A stretch of DNA of 41,823 nucleotides, from assembly GCF_001434915.1 (NCBI RefSeq), contig NZ_AZEF01000011.1, positions 1 through 41,823 on the forward strand. The letters run 5' to 3'. The stretch comes from Liquorilactobacillus capillatus DSM 19910 (GTDB lineage Bacteria; Bacillota; Bacilli; Lactobacillales; Lactobacillaceae). Below, in pieces: positions 1-9,427 of the stretch. The translations under genes and the position numbers were made by a program. Each line of letters begins with the position of its first letter. The stretch's first letter is position 1. The notes under the pieces are model-generated. The model was not told the origin of the DNA. It did not search any database and was given only the letters and a program-made list of their open reading frames with translations.

Positions 1-89
1 AGGCTTCCCTTTTTCAATTCCCAATAATTCATTTACACATAATTATTTAAACACTCATTAAAATATACTAAGACTCTGCTAAATATACA

Positions 90-1403
90 TTATTTTATAT
101 TATGAGCCTTCAACGCTGCCTTAATCTGTTGATCTTTGCTGATACTTGTCATTCCGTCCATATATGGTATTAAGACATCTGGAATTTTAATTGATCCGTC
201 TTCTTGCTGATAGTTTTCCATAATTGCCGCAACTGTTCGTCCAACTGCCAATCCTGATCCATTTAAAGTATGGAGGTATTCAACCGTTCCATCCTCTTTA
301 CGATAACGAATCATCGCACGGCGTGCCTGAAAATCAAGACAGTTTGAACATGAACTAATTTCACGATAAGTATGTTGATAAGGCATCCATACCTCTACAT
401 CATAGGTTTTAGCTGATGAAAAGCCAGTATCACCAGTTGATAAAACGATCACGTGATGTGCTAAACCCAACTGTTTCAAGACCTCTTGTGCATCTAAAGT
501 TAGTTTCTCCAGTTCAGAGTATGACTCCTCCGGTTTAACGTATTTAACCATTTCAACTTTATTAAATTGATGCATTCGTATTAATCCACGCGTATCACGT
601 CCTGCACTACCTGCTTCTGAACGGAAACATGGCGTCAACGCTGTCAAATAAACTGGTAACTGTTTTTCATCTAGAATTTCTTGGGAATAATAATTAGTTA
701 GTGGAACTTCAGCAGTTGGGATCAGCGTTCTTTGAGTCGCTTCAACTGTATAAACATCCTCTTTAAACTTAGGAAATTGTCCGGTCCCAAACATAGTTTT
801 ACCGGTTACTAAATATGGCGGCAATACTTCTTGGTAGCCTTGCTTTTTAGTGTGTAAGTCTAACATGAAATTATAAACTGCTCGTTCCAACCGTGCACCT
901 GCATTTTTATAAAATACAAAACGTGCTCCAGATATTTTAGCAGCTCTCTCAAAATCCAATATCTGCAGATCATCACCCAAATCCCAATGGGGTTTAGGTT
1001 CAAACTTGAAATCAGGTATTGTTCCCCACTTTCTGATTTCAACATTGCTATCTTCATCTGGTCCAATTGGAATACTATCATCTGGTAAATTAGGTAAACG
1101 AACTGCAATATATTTGAATTTTTCTTCTAAATCCTTGATAGTTTTTTCAGATTGTTTAATCTGTTGGTTTAGTCCCTTTACCTCATCTATTAGTTCTTGT
1201 CGTTTATCCTGTTCTTTTTGTTGTTTAATTTCATCAGTTAATTGATTCTTTTTATTTTTCAACTCATCATTTTCTTTAATTTTAATTCTTCTTTGCTGAT
1301 CCAAAGCTAAATAATTATTAATCTCTTCTTCTTTCACACCCCGAGTTGCTAATTTTTCTCTAACAAGTTTTTGATGTTCACGTACATATTTTGGATTTAA
1401 CAT
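90..1403 (-). CDS. serS: Seryl-tRNA synthetase
   Basis: Charges tRNA-Ser with serine in the cytoplasm. The protein starts [10 protein letters not shown] and has the long N-terminal coiled-coil arm typical of SerRS (charged stretch around residues 25-105), then the class II catalytic core. Visible core motifs include [13 protein letters not shown], the motif 2 region [31 protein letters not shown] and the motif 3 region [11 protein letters not shown]. The length of 437 residues is normal for the family. The frame stays open 11 codons further upstream, but I chose the ATG at 1403 because AAAGGAGT lies 7 bases before it and because the longer form would run into the leader terminator. The gene is preceded by a T-box leader with a serine specifier, so transcription should rise when uncharged tRNA-Ser accumulates. 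It is divergent from the phosphate-ester transporter gene. Identity is certain; the exact start is very likely. Confidence 0.97.
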   Translation of the reverse strand: MLNPKYVREHQKLVREKLATRGVKEEEINNYLALDQQRRIKIKENDELKNKKNQLTDEIKQQKEQDKRQELIDEVKGLNQQIKQSEKTIKDLEEKFKYIAVRLPNLPDDSIPIGPDEDSNVEIRKWGTIPDFKFEPKPHWDLGDDLQILDFERAAKISGARFVFYKNAGARLERAVYNFMLDLHTKKQGYQEVLPPYLVTGKTMFGTGQFPKFKEDVYTVEATQRTLIPTAEVPLTNYYSQEILDEKQLPVYLTALTPCFRSEAGSAGRDTRGLIRMHQFNKVEMVKYVKPEESYSELEKLTLDAQEVLKQLGLAHHVIVLSTGDTGFSSAKTYDVEVWMPYQHTYREISSCSNCLDFQARRAMIRYRKEDGTVEYLHTLNGSGLAVGRTVAAIMENYQQEDGSIKIPDVLIPYMDGMTSISKDQQIKAALKAHNIK

Positions 1404-1420
1404 AAACTTCACTCCTTTAA

Positions 1421-1462
1421 AATAGAAAAATCCCATAGCCTACTCTAAGTAAGCTATGGGAT
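1421..1462 (-). terminator. Leader terminator of the serS T-box
   Basis: The 10-bp perfect stem 1430-1439/1453-1462 (ATCCCATAGC with GCTATGGGAT) has further pairs in its upper part. On the minus strand it is followed by TTTTTCTATT. It ends only about 20 bases before the serS start, as expected for T-box attenuation. Confidence 0.9.
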
Positions 1463-1667
1463 GTTAATTGCAAACATGGTACCACCCAAGTTAACTGCAT
1501 TCCGGACTGCAGCACTCTTTTAGTTAACGATAACCCGTCCTAACTTAATTCATTAGGAAAGCTCGGCAGTGGATTCAACTAACTTCATCAGTCAATTTTC
1601 AGCTAACATGACTCTCTAAAATGACTACATCAGTTTACTAGCTGCTTCAGTGCAAATCTTTATTGCG
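1421..1667 (-). promoter_or_regulatory. T-box riboswitch leader of serS
   Basis: On the minus strand the leader carries the T-box core GGGTGGTACCATG (about 1475-1487), a stem I AGAGAG element, and a terminator just before serS. Aligning stem I with the second T-box in this window (39164-39472) places the specifier at 1571-1573. It reads UCC (Ser), preceded by GAA and followed by a purine, with the same nine-base distance to a shared GAGC. Binding of uncharged tRNA-Ser should favour the antiterminator and so serS transcription. The specifier assignment is inference from the alignment; the T-box itself is directly visible. Confidence 0.93.
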
Positions 1668-1672
1668 ACTCA

Positions 1673-1701
1673 ACTATAGTTCAAATTAAATATCATGTCA
1701 A
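1673..1701 (-). promoter_or_regulatory. serS promoter
   Basis: Minus-strand consensus -35 TTGACA (1696-1701), 17-base spacer, -10 TATAGT (1673-1678). It lies directly upstream of the T-box leader. Confidence 0.8.
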
Positions 1702-1968
1702 TAATTTTTTATCACTTTTTAAAAGAATTATTATCTTAATTAAATTTATAACTACAGTATGGAACACAAACAATACTTTTTACAGCTTTATACAAAGAAT
1801 GACAGCACAATTAATTTATCAAATTAAGAATATAGTTAGTAGTATAACCAAGAAAATCCTCAATATATTACTATTTGTATAGCTTATTTAATTAATCAAA
1901 ATTTGCAAAGGCATATTATAAGTGACACAATAGTTATGGAGCAAAAAATGTTCAAGGAGGATAATCTT

Positions 1969-3315
1969 ATGTTGGAATTCTTAAAACCTTTGCCTAATGC
2001 AAAAAAAGTTGCTGCAGAAAAAATTGGACCCGAGTACAAGAAAAGACAACTGGGCGTCTTAGTTGCAACTTGTTTTAGTTATATTGGGTATTATGTTATT
2101 CGCTTAATTTTTACAACTGAACAAGTTCCTTTGATGAAGGCCTATGGCTTCACATTAGGCCAAGTTGGCTTTATTCTATCAACTTTTGGAATTGGTTATG
2201 GTGTCTCCAAACTATTTATGGGTGCATTAGCTGACAAGTCAAATACCAAACGCTTTTTAGCTCTGGGATTGTATTTATCATGCTTCTTCAACTTATTAGT
2301 TGGTTTTACTAGTAATTATTATGTCATTTTATTTCTAATGCTCTTTATAGCAGTCACTCAATCCATGGGTGCCCCTGCTTGCCAACGTCAGATTAGTTTG
2401 TGGTATTCAAAAAAACATCGTGGAACAGCCTTTGCTATTTGGGCATCAGCACATAATGCTGGCGCATTTCTCTGCGTAGCTTCTGTTCAATTAGCTACAT
2501 TTCTCTTTTCAGGATCCTTAATTGCAGTTTTCACCACTGCTTCAGTTATTTCAGCGGTTATTGCTACTTTGATGCTCCTGATTAATACTGATCGTCCTGA
2601 ATCTGCCGGCTTACCCAATATTGCTGACTATTCCGGTTACTCTGAAGTTGATGAACATGGTAAATTAACTAATCAAGAATTAACTAACAAGTCCTTCCGC
2701 GAAATCTTTGTTCAAGATATCTTACTCAATAAGGTCGTTTGGGCCGTTACGTTGACCTCAATGTCCATCTATGTAATTCGCTATGGCGTTATGAGTTGGA
2801 TTCCCAGTTACTTGCCTACTAAAGGTTTTACTGTTGAATGGGCTAAATGGTTTATTGGAATCTTTGAACTGTCAGCTGTTCCTGGAGTTATTCTAATGGG
2901 AATGCTTTCTGACTTTATCCAAGGACGACGCTCGCTCGTCTGTTTAATTTGTAGCCTTGGAATGGTTGCTTGCTTAATAACTTACTTCACTAGCAATAAT
3001 CATCTAATAATTACTATAATGTTGTTTATTCTCGGCAGCCTAATCTATGCACCACTTGCACTTGTTGGCTTAATGGTTAATGAAGCAGTTCCCAACTACG
3101 CTGTAGGTCTTTCAACTGGTTTTATGGGGTTCTTCCAATATGTTTTCGGAGAAACAATGGCTACTGCCTTAATAGGTAATCTTGTTGATAAATTTGGTTG
3201 GAGTGCTGAATCAATAACTATTTATGCTGCTTCAGCTCTTGCCATTATCTTATTAGTCTACCTTGTCTTCAAAGAACGACAAATTTTAAAAATGGAATTT
3301 AAAGTGAATAAATAA
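1969..3315 (+). CDS. Organophosphate:phosphate antiporter (GlpT/UhpT-type MFS)
   Basis: A 448-residue integral membrane protein with about 12 predicted hydrophobic segments. It resembles the OPA branch of the major facilitator superfamily, which exchanges glycerol-3-phosphate or hexose phosphates for inorganic phosphate. Support comes from the start (LEFLKPLPNAKKV), the first helix region with SYIGYYVIRLIFTTEQVPLM, the loop GYGVSKLFMGALADKSNTKR (typical MFS A-motif position) and the length. The frame is open 22 codons upstream, but ATG 1969 is preceded by a strong AAGGAGG (1954-1960) at 8 bases spacing. It stands alone, divergent from serS and convergent with the TcaA-like gene. Substrate cannot be decided from sequence; glycerol-3-phosphate or a sugar phosphate is likely. 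Confidence 0.85.
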   Translation: MLEFLKPLPNAKKVAAEKIGPEYKKRQLGVLVATCFSYIGYYVIRLIFTTEQVPLMKAYGFTLGQVGFILSTFGIGYGVSKLFMGALADKSNTKRFLALGLYLSCFFNLLVGFTSNYYVILFLMLFIAVTQSMGAPACQRQISLWYSKKHRGTAFAIWASAHNAGAFLCVASVQLATFLFSGSLIAVFTTASVISAVIATLMLLINTDRPESAGLPNIADYSGYSEVDEHGKLTNQELTNKSFREIFVQDILLNKVVWAVTLTSMSIYVIRYGVMSWIPSYLPTKGFTVEWAKWFIGIFELSAVPGVILMGMLSDFIQGRRSLVCLICSLGMVACLITYFTSNNHLIITIMLFILGSLIYAPLALVGLMVNEAVPNYAVGLSTGFMGFFQYVFGETMATALIGNLVDKFGWSAESITIYAASALAIILLVYLVFKERQILKMEFKVNK

Positions 3316-3335
3316 CTGTACTAACACTTAAAAAC

Positions 3336-3370
3336 AACTCTCTAAAAACAACGTTGATAGTTTTTATTTC
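3336..3370 (+). terminator. Possible terminator after the OPA transporter
   Basis: AACTCTC (3336-3342) pairs with GATAGTT (3356-3362) with one mismatch, and the T-run TTTTTATTT follows. The loop is long and the stem weak, so the call is tentative. Confidence 0.4.
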
Positions 3371-3413
3371 AGCGCTATTTTTATACAGAAAAACAAATAT
3401 CAACTGTTATTCT

Positions 3414-4370
3414 CTACTCACCATACTGAGTAGCAACAACTTCATCTGTTGTCTGATTTTGCAGATTTCCATCTCCATCGATAATGAACATTCCGATATT
3501 AGGTGTAGTCATAGGGTCCGCCCCATGGTTCTTCATATTCTGACTAGCATGGTTTTCACGAACTACAATTTCTAACAAACCATCGTCATTTTTCTTCTGT
3601 TCAAACGTAAAGTCATCTTCAGTTACGGAGAATGGATAGTTGGACTTGATATGCATAAAGACCCAATCATTAACTTGCTGCGTGGTTAGATTCTTAGTAT
3701 CAACTTGTTCCTTATCTGCCTTTTCTGAATCTGAATCAGAGTCTGTTTCATCAGCACCAGCATTAGCTATAGTTGGATCTACATCCGTTGTAAGGTAGAT
3801 ATAGTGCCTCCCCTCCGTCAATTCTTGATCAACACTAACAACAGGAGATTTCTTTTTTGAAGAATTGATTGTATAAACTTTTAGTTTGCCGCTCACCAGA
3901 TAATTGCTGAACTTTAGCTGACCTTCACTATCTAAAGTTCCAACTTTTTTGCTATTTAAATATACCATTGCCCGCGGATCACCATAAATTGTGAAAGTTG
4001 CTGTCTTCGACTTTAATGCAACCTTAGTTGTGCCGGCAAAAACAACCTTAGTCGAGCTACTAGTAACTTTTCTACTTGCAATAACTCTTTCAGCTCTAAA
4101 AGTATGCTTACCTGGAAACAGTGGACCAACTTTTTTAACTGCCTCATGCGCACTTGTTTCTGAGATCTTTTTACCATCTTGATAGATTTCTGTTCCAGTA
4201 CGATCAATATGTAATTTTACATATGCTGCCTTGATACTTACCTTGTAACGTGGGAAGAACAGCCAAGCATTGCCTGTCCGCTTAAATGCATAACTCCCCT
4301 TATAACTAATATTATTTTGAAAGGCTGTCTTTATAAAATAAGATCTTTGAACAATACATGAAAAGCTCAT
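3414..4370 (-). pseudogene. TcaA-like protein, apparently 5'-truncated
   Basis: The 318-residue open frame resembles the extracytoplasmic part of TcaA-type cell-envelope proteins. These normally begin with a zinc ribbon and one membrane helix before several repeated beta domains. Here homology seems to start in mid-domain (NAWLFFPRYKVSIKAAYVKL, residues about 34-53). It continues through GTEIYQDGKKI, PLFPGKHTFRAER and KSKTATFTIYGDPRAMVYL, an acidic serine/aspartate linker (about residues 205-222) and a C-terminal domain ending in TTDEVVATQYGE. There is no zinc ribbon, membrane helix or signal peptide, so the product would stay in the cytosol. The first ATG lies inside an inverted repeat, has no ribosome-binding site, and is preceded two codons upstream by TAA. 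Residues 1-30 look unrelated. I read it as a remnant left after loss of the 5' half. A functional short variant is possible but less likely. Confidence 0.6.
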
Positions 4371-4391
4371 ATCTTATAAATCTAAGATATG
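4368..4391. repeat. Short inverted repeat at the TcaA-like 5' boundary
   Basis: Perfect 9-bp arms CATATCTTA (4368-4376) and TAAGATATG (4383-4391) flank a 6-base loop. The left arm contains the first ATG of the truncated TcaA-like frame. There is no T-run, so it is not an obvious terminator. It marks the point where TcaA similarity is lost. Confidence 0.6.
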
Positions 4392-4450
4392 AACTTTATT
4401 TACATTCCTCTTAAATTGGATAAATACTATCTTATAATTATCTTTATCAG

Positions 4451-5251
4451 CTAATAAAAACTTTTTAAAACATATTTTGTTACTATTCCGGACGTTAAAA
4501 GATAAGATAAAGTAGTAAAAACTACGAACATAAGTGATACATTTTTAAATCCGTCTAAAATTTCTGTTTTATTTATGATACGTTGCAAAACCTTGATTGA
4601 CTTTATTGAGTCAACTTTTATAGCAAACATTCTCAAAAATAAACAAGCAACTAATATCATCTCAACTATAGCCACAATAAGCCCTAAAAATATATAGATT
4701 GTTGCAAAGAATACAGAGTTATTCCAAAATAGTAATTTCATACTAAAATCTGATGGTATTTTAGCGACCATTGCTGGCAATATATTTGCATTATGGTAAA
4801 TATAAAACGATAGCAGTACACTAAAAATACTAAACATTAATGTACTTTTTTGGATTTTATTCGTAATTGCTGATACAGTAATGCAAATCAAGCCGCTAGA
4901 GATAAAAAATAAGCTGATTGCGTATATATCAATTTGTACAATATGTTGGTAATCTTTTAAAGCTAATGCTCCAAAAACTAGTATTAAGAGGAACCAAAAT
5001 AGCGTTGACAAAGAAACCTTTTGAAAGGTTCTTGACTTTCTATCTGAGAATCTATAGCTAGGAGATGGAATTATCTGATAACTCATGTTTGGCTTTTTTT
5101 CATTGAATGCAGATGGCAAATTACTTAGACATCTCTTAATGATAAAGAAATGCTTGCTGCACTTGTTAAATATTATCCTTAGTAAAATAACTCCTAAACT
5201 GATAATTGCACTAGTTACTATATCCCCTGGCACTGCCTTTACACAATCCAT
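4451..5251 (-). CDS. Unknown multi-pass membrane protein
   Basis: I do not recognise a family. The 266-residue product has an N-terminal hydrophobic segment (about residues 11-29, IVTSAIISLGVILLRIIF). A polar stretch follows (30-80, rich in Ser/Lys/Arg), then about five more hydrophobic segments: around 83-98, 110-128, 137-152, 175-205 and near the C-terminus (FVVFTTLSYLLTSGIV). No catalytic motif is visible. The start is uncertain: no good ribosome-binding site precedes the ATG at 5251, and the frame stays open about 15 codons further upstream with only non-ATG candidates (a GAAGGTG lies there). It has the same orientation as the 219-residue gene upstream and the truncated TcaA-like gene downstream. 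Its place in a disturbed accessory region suggests transferred DNA. Confidence 0.6.
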   Translation of the reverse strand: MDCVKAVPGDIVTSAIISLGVILLRIIFNKCSKHFFIIKRCLSNLPSAFNEKKPNMSYQIIPSPSYRFSDRKSRTFQKVSLSTLFWFLLILVFGALALKDYQHIVQIDIYAISLFFISSGLICITVSAITNKIQKSTLMFSIFSVLLSFYIYHNANILPAMVAKIPSDFSMKLLFWNNSVFFATIYIFLGLIVAIVEMILVACLFLRMFAIKVDSIKSIKVLQRIINKTEILDGFKNVSLMFVVFTTLSYLLTSGIVTKYVLKSFY

Positions 5252-5407
5252 AAACCAAATAAAAAAACTTCTTAAAATACTCAGAATGAATTTTCACCTT
5301 CTCATAATACTTATCATAGAAAAAATAAACAGGCGCACTATCTATTGTGATTTCTATTATATTGAATCAATACTAACTTCACTTCAATATTATAGTACAT
5401 GACATTT

Positions 5408-6067
5408 TTAAATTACCCAAGGTTGTAGACGATCTTTTGAAAAGCGTTCCTGTAATTTTGCTTGATCAACACCTTGTATGCCAAACTGCCAAGTTCCTTC
5501 AAATCTAATTTTTGTTTTTTCAAGATTTGAGTACTCACTAATATGCTCACGAAAATATTTAAGTAAATCATTAACATTTTGTTGATGTGCCGCATTACCC
5601 ATAACTCCCGTAAATAAAATTTTTATTTTTATATTTACTAACGATAATAGTTCCAACTGATCCATAATTCTTTGGAAATATGGATCACTATCTTTTTTAC
5701 CTCTTATTGCTTTAGAAGATATAGTATCCTGAATATCTGGATAAAAATCAGTTAGGTATGCTCCGTAATATTCTTGATAATTTGACACATTTTTTAAAAT
5801 ATAGCGCATATTTCTATCAGTTACACCCTTATGATGAAAAGCTGAGAAATCACTTTCTGGATTATTTTTTTGTTTATTTGAAGGATTAATTAGTAAAATT
5901 ACCCTATCAAAACGAATCTTAGAAATTTCTCCTGCCTTCAAAGCATCCTGATATTCAATACCATCTCCAGCAACCTTATTCTTCTTCTTACTATCGGCCC
6001 AGATTGCAAAACTTGCTTGTTTATTGTATTTTTTATGTAATTCTTTATAAACTTTATCTTTTATCAC
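5408..6067 (-). CDS. Unknown 219-residue soluble protein
   Basis: No family is recognised with confidence. The start is a GTG at 6067 with GGGGAG 8 bases upstream. An ATG just before it is out of frame and stops at once. The protein is soluble and mixed alpha/beta. The stretch RVILLINPSN (about residues 55-64), then DFSAFHHKGVTDRNMRYIL, YGAYLTDFYPD and IKILFTGVMGNAAH are reminiscent of the uracil-DNA-glycosylase-like fold (a strand ending in an NPS loop, a later strand with DF and a C-terminal strand with a His). That comparison is only a weak impression. It lies downstream of the RADAR pair in the same orientation, separated by about 840 bases of debris. Confidence 0.6.
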   Translation of the reverse strand: MIKDKVYKELHKKYNKQASFAIWADSKKKNKVAGDGIEYQDALKAGEISKIRFDRVILLINPSNKQKNNPESDFSAFHHKGVTDRNMRYILKNVSNYQEYYGAYLTDFYPDIQDTISSKAIRGKKDSDPYFQRIMDQLELLSLVNIKIKILFTGVMGNAAHQQNVNDLLKYFREHISEYSNLEKTKIRFEGTWQFGIQGVDQAKLQERFSKDRLQPWVI

Positions 6068-6907
6068 TTCATAAACTCCCCTTTCAAAAATAAACTAGTT
6101 ATCAATCCTTACAGACTTCTAAATCTACCACTTATATTTTTTCTCTATCGTCTTCAACAACCATCCTTCCATACATAGATGGGCGTAACTAAAAACCTGT
6201 TCAGTTAAAGTAAATACCTCTTTATTTTTAAGTCAATAATTCCCAAAATAGTATTAATATTGATCGTTGTAAGCAAATCTTTCTACCTCCAGTTAGAGTA
6301 TCGTAACTATGAAAGTTTAGGCGCTAGCAATATTTTTTTGTATTTCACAACAACCATTCAGAGTTATTTACCTTAGTGCTGCAATTTTATGTATCTTAAT
6401 CCGTTTGCAAACACACCAGCAGTCCTTTCTAATCAATACCGTTCAATCAACCCAGTACTCTTTAATTGATCGACCTCAGCATAGACGGACCACCGACGAC
6501 CTACCTACACTTTTATAAGCTTGACTATCTCTGTCATGATAAGCACCATAAGAACTAAAGCCTGCTTTAGAAGCTATTTTAATATTATCTTTAACAACTG
6601 TTTTTACCGGAAATTACTCTATGTGCACAAACAAATAGTATTTATAGAGGGTAATAATAAGGTTCAAGAAAACGTCTACCGCCGGGGAAGTTATATAAAT
6701 TATCAAAGAAAAATTGGGGTACAGATATTTTCTTCCCAATAATACCATCACAACTTTAAAATCGTCGGTATATCCTTTCATAATAAAAACTCTTATCCCA
6801 GCTATTAATTATGGAACAAATTTTTTAAGCATTTATATGTCAAACAATAGGATAAGAGAAATACGACACTGATTAACATTGACAAAATATTATATAAAAT
6901 TAATTAT
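6068..6907 (-). other. Gene-free stretch with apparent coding debris
   Basis: No intact gene is seen, but several short minus-strand frames read like protein and are broken by stops or frameshifts. These are about 6125-6232 (LTEQVFSYAHLCMEGWLLKT and a stop), 6436-6492 (WSVYAEVDQLKSTGLIERY and a stop), 6497-6607 (ASKAGFSSYGAYHDRDSQAY), and a 55-codon frame at 6614-6781 starting MKGYTDDFKVV. I cannot assign them to a family. They look like decayed genes next to the RADAR operon. A short plus-strand frame at 6521-6742 is judged spurious. No terminal inverted repeats of an insertion sequence were found by eye. Confidence 0.45.
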
Positions 6908-9427
6908 TTATATTCTAGAATTTTTTTCTTTTTTACATGAATAATCTACTTTCTTTGGATCATCTACAAAACTAATTAAATTTGAAATCTCACGAATTTT
7001 ATCCATATATTCTAACATTTCATCACTCGAAAAGTTTTTCTTTCTTAGACTAAGGGCAACCATACCATACTCAGTTGATAGATTAGTCTGAAACAAAGAA
7101 CTGTCATCTGTATTAATTGAGGTAAGTACATCTTCTCTTGTTAATTTCAAATTATATTTAGCCTGTTTAAACAACGGCAAATCTTCATAATAATCAATTG
7201 CACTCATTTTACGATTAGATGTTGGATTAGCTTCAATATAAATTTTGTCATCAATCATTTTAGCCATAACTATTTTTTGGCAAAACTTAACCAGCTCAAC
7301 TAACTCTTTGTTAGCCTTCAAAACTACAGTTTCTCTTGATTCCGTATAAAATTTTTCGCTATATTCAAAAATCAATTTTAATTTTTCTACCTTACTTAAA
7401 CAAATCTTTTTTGAAGAAACTGCTTCTTTATTTTTGCTTTTTCTAAAAAAGCCCATTTCTTTATCTTCTCCAAAACGATTTCTATAAAATTCGCTATATT
7501 CTTGAATAGTTATCGTTTGCTTTCCTAGGTAATTACTCAGCCAAAAAGCATTATCATCAAATAATGTATTCAGCATCAATGCATTATCAATTCTTTCCTT
7601 GGAGTTTTTCACCATTTCAAATATCCATACAAGATTATCCAGCAACTCTATTTTAGTACAAATTATTTCCATATTTTTCCTTTTAAAATATTTTTTGACC
7701 TTAAAACCTAGGGCAAGTGCATGTCCTAAGCGATCACCGGGACTATAACTTAGATAATTTATCACTTCATACACATGCCGAATTCCCGTTATAAGACAGT
7801 TAAAAGCTTCTCCAACATGAAAAGTATAGTGGATGTTATACTTTTTCTTTAAAGGTACAAAACTTTTATAAAGCTTCACATAAAATTCAGGTGGATTATC
7901 TTTTTCATAATTTGCCGTATCAATACCTACTATTCTATGAGAAAATTTTCTGTTTTTTTCAATAAAAGCCATAAGTCGGTCAGCATTTCGTAAATAACTA
8001 TCTTCTACATATTTCTTATGTTTACCATATGTTTTTATATTTTTTGTTTTTTCATCTTCTGACTTTTCGCTTTTTATAAAATGTACTATTAATCCATATT
8101 GTATTTTTGCATTTTTTTCCCTACACCTTCGTGACTCTTCTTCGTTATAGTAGTCCAATTTTGTAATTAGATCCGTATAATCGTCAATATCCCTTTTGGG
8201 AGCAATTCTTAATTCTATTTTATTAACCTTTGATTCCTTATAGTATTTATGAAATACAGACCTGTAGTTTTTTTCATCATCATCTGCAAATAATCCTTTA
8301 ATATCTTCAATACTTTTAAAACTGTCAAACCCGCCTAACTCATTTCCTTGGATAAAAGATAATTTTAACTTCCCATAACATTGAAGTAATAAATTCAAAT
8401 AATTCTGTTCAACTACTGTAGGCCGATTTTCCTTTTTTATATCCATCAGAATATTCCAATAGAATATTCTTTCTCTTAAATAATCATTTTCTGGTCTTTT
8501 AGATGTTATTTCTTTATTCCACCAGAAACTTTTATTGTGCTGCATACGTAATATCGAATCTCGCAACGTCTCATTTTTTAGGACATAGTATCCATTAAAG
8601 CCAAAAAGTTTCTCCCAGTATAGCAGCCTTTTTTTTAGTTCAGCAGGTTGAAAACTACTATTTTTATTAAAGCAGTAAGATTTATAACATGATAATTCAT
8701 ACAAATATATCCTTAAGATTTTAGTTTTATAAAATAGTATTTTTATCTCATCAATAGTACAAATCCTTCTCAGTGAAGCCATTGCTAATGAGTTTTCAAT
8801 AAATTCATCTAAGCTATCAATCTCTTTTTGACTAAATTCCGTGCTTTCCAAATAACGGTCCATATTTTGCTCATAAATATACCCTGAAGCCTTTAAGTGA
8901 GCATGATTCTCAGAAAACCCATTTTTCAGCTTTTGAGCTAATCTATTATTATCATTTCGAGGTATATATGGAGTTTTTTCTATAATTTCTTTCGAATTTC
9001 CTGCTGAAAATTCTATCGCAGCAAAACTTATCAAGAAATTCAAATCAATCCTATTTATTAAACCATCCCATCTGAATAACATCTTAAAATCAAGCATCAA
9101 TTGGTCATTCTGGACATAGAAGAGCCTACTTATTAATAATTTAACCAAACCTAAACTATTAGTACTTTTATATTTTTCTTGGAGTACATCACATATTTCT
9201 TTCAATAATAGTAACAATTCATTTTTATCATGTTCTTTGGGATACTTCATGAAATAGACATTAATAACATCCTCTCGAAACCTGGCATTTTTACGTAGAT
9301 CAAATGCATATATATCAAATTTAAAATCAGTAAATTTATTAAGCAGTTTTATAGGGTTAAGATCCCTATAAACTACACCACAAAAATGTTCTATTACTTC
9401 AAGATCTAAATTTGTAACTTTTGCCAT
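6908..9427 (-). CDS. rdrB: RADAR-type adenosine deaminase RdrB
   Basis: Predicted effector of a RADAR anti-phage system: a large metal-dependent adenosine deaminase, reported in known systems to convert adenosine to inosine in RNA and/or ATP/dATP to ITP/dITP during infection. The 839-residue protein carries the scattered deaminase motifs in order: HAH (175-177, in FSENHAHLKASG), GIDTANYEKD (501-510), HVGE (537-540, the His/Glu motif seen as HAGE in ordinary deaminases), RLGHALALG (566-574), EANPTSN (732-738) and INTDDSSLFQTNLSTEY (771-787, with the metal/catalytic Asp pair). All key residues seem present, so it should be active. It is more than twice the size of housekeeping adenosine deaminase, with large inserts, as in RdrB. 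Its ATG shares one base with the rdrA stop (TAATG), implying translational coupling. Family call is confident; exact substrate is not visible. Confidence 0.87.
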   Translation of the reverse strand: MAKVTNLDLEVIEHFCGVVYRDLNPIKLLNKFTDFKFDIYAFDLRKNARFREDVINVYFMKYPKEHDKNELLLLLKEICDVLQEKYKSTNSLGLVKLLISRLFYVQNDQLMLDFKMLFRWDGLINRIDLNFLISFAAIEFSAGNSKEIIEKTPYIPRNDNNRLAQKLKNGFSENHAHLKASGYIYEQNMDRYLESTEFSQKEIDSLDEFIENSLAMASLRRICTIDEIKILFYKTKILRIYLYELSCYKSYCFNKNSSFQPAELKKRLLYWEKLFGFNGYYVLKNETLRDSILRMQHNKSFWWNKEITSKRPENDYLRERIFYWNILMDIKKENRPTVVEQNYLNLLLQCYGKLKLSFIQGNELGGFDSFKSIEDIKGLFADDDEKNYRSVFHKYYKESKVNKIELRIAPKRDIDDYTDLITKLDYYNEEESRRCREKNAKIQYGLIVHFIKSEKSEDEKTKNIKTYGKHKKYVEDSYLRNADRLMAFIEKNRKFSHRIVGIDTANYEKDNPPEFYVKLYKSFVPLKKKYNIHYTFHVGEAFNCLITGIRHVYEVINYLSYSPGDRLGHALALGFKVKKYFKRKNMEIICTKIELLDNLVWIFEMVKNSKERIDNALMLNTLFDDNAFWLSNYLGKQTITIQEYSEFYRNRFGEDKEMGFFRKSKNKEAVSSKKICLSKVEKLKLIFEYSEKFYTESRETVVLKANKELVELVKFCQKIVMAKMIDDKIYIEANPTSNRKMSAIDYYEDLPLFKQAKYNLKLTREDVLTSINTDDSSLFQTNLSTEYGMVALSLRKKNFSSDEMLEYMDKIREISNLISFVDDPKKVDYSCKKEKNSRI

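Noticed and set aside
1903-1968. Upstream 22-codon extension of the OPA transporter
   Set aside because: The strong AAGGAGG at 1954-1960 lies inside the extension and directs the start at 1969.
5085-5402. 105-codon plus-strand frame opposite the unknown membrane protein
   Set aside because: Hydrophobic shadow of an AT-rich membrane-protein gene on the other strand; no ribosome-binding site.
6521-6742. 73-codon plus-strand frame in the gene-free stretch near RADAR
   Set aside because: No ribosome-binding site, no recognisable pattern, and protein-like fragments are on the opposite strand.
6068-6907. Possible insertion sequence remnant
   Set aside because: No terminal inverted repeats, target duplications or transposase motifs could be identified by eye; recorded only as coding debris.
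6908-9427. Reading the deaminase as housekeeping adenosine deaminase
   Set aside because: The protein is over twice the usual length, with motifs spread over 600 residues, and is coupled to a large ATPase gene.
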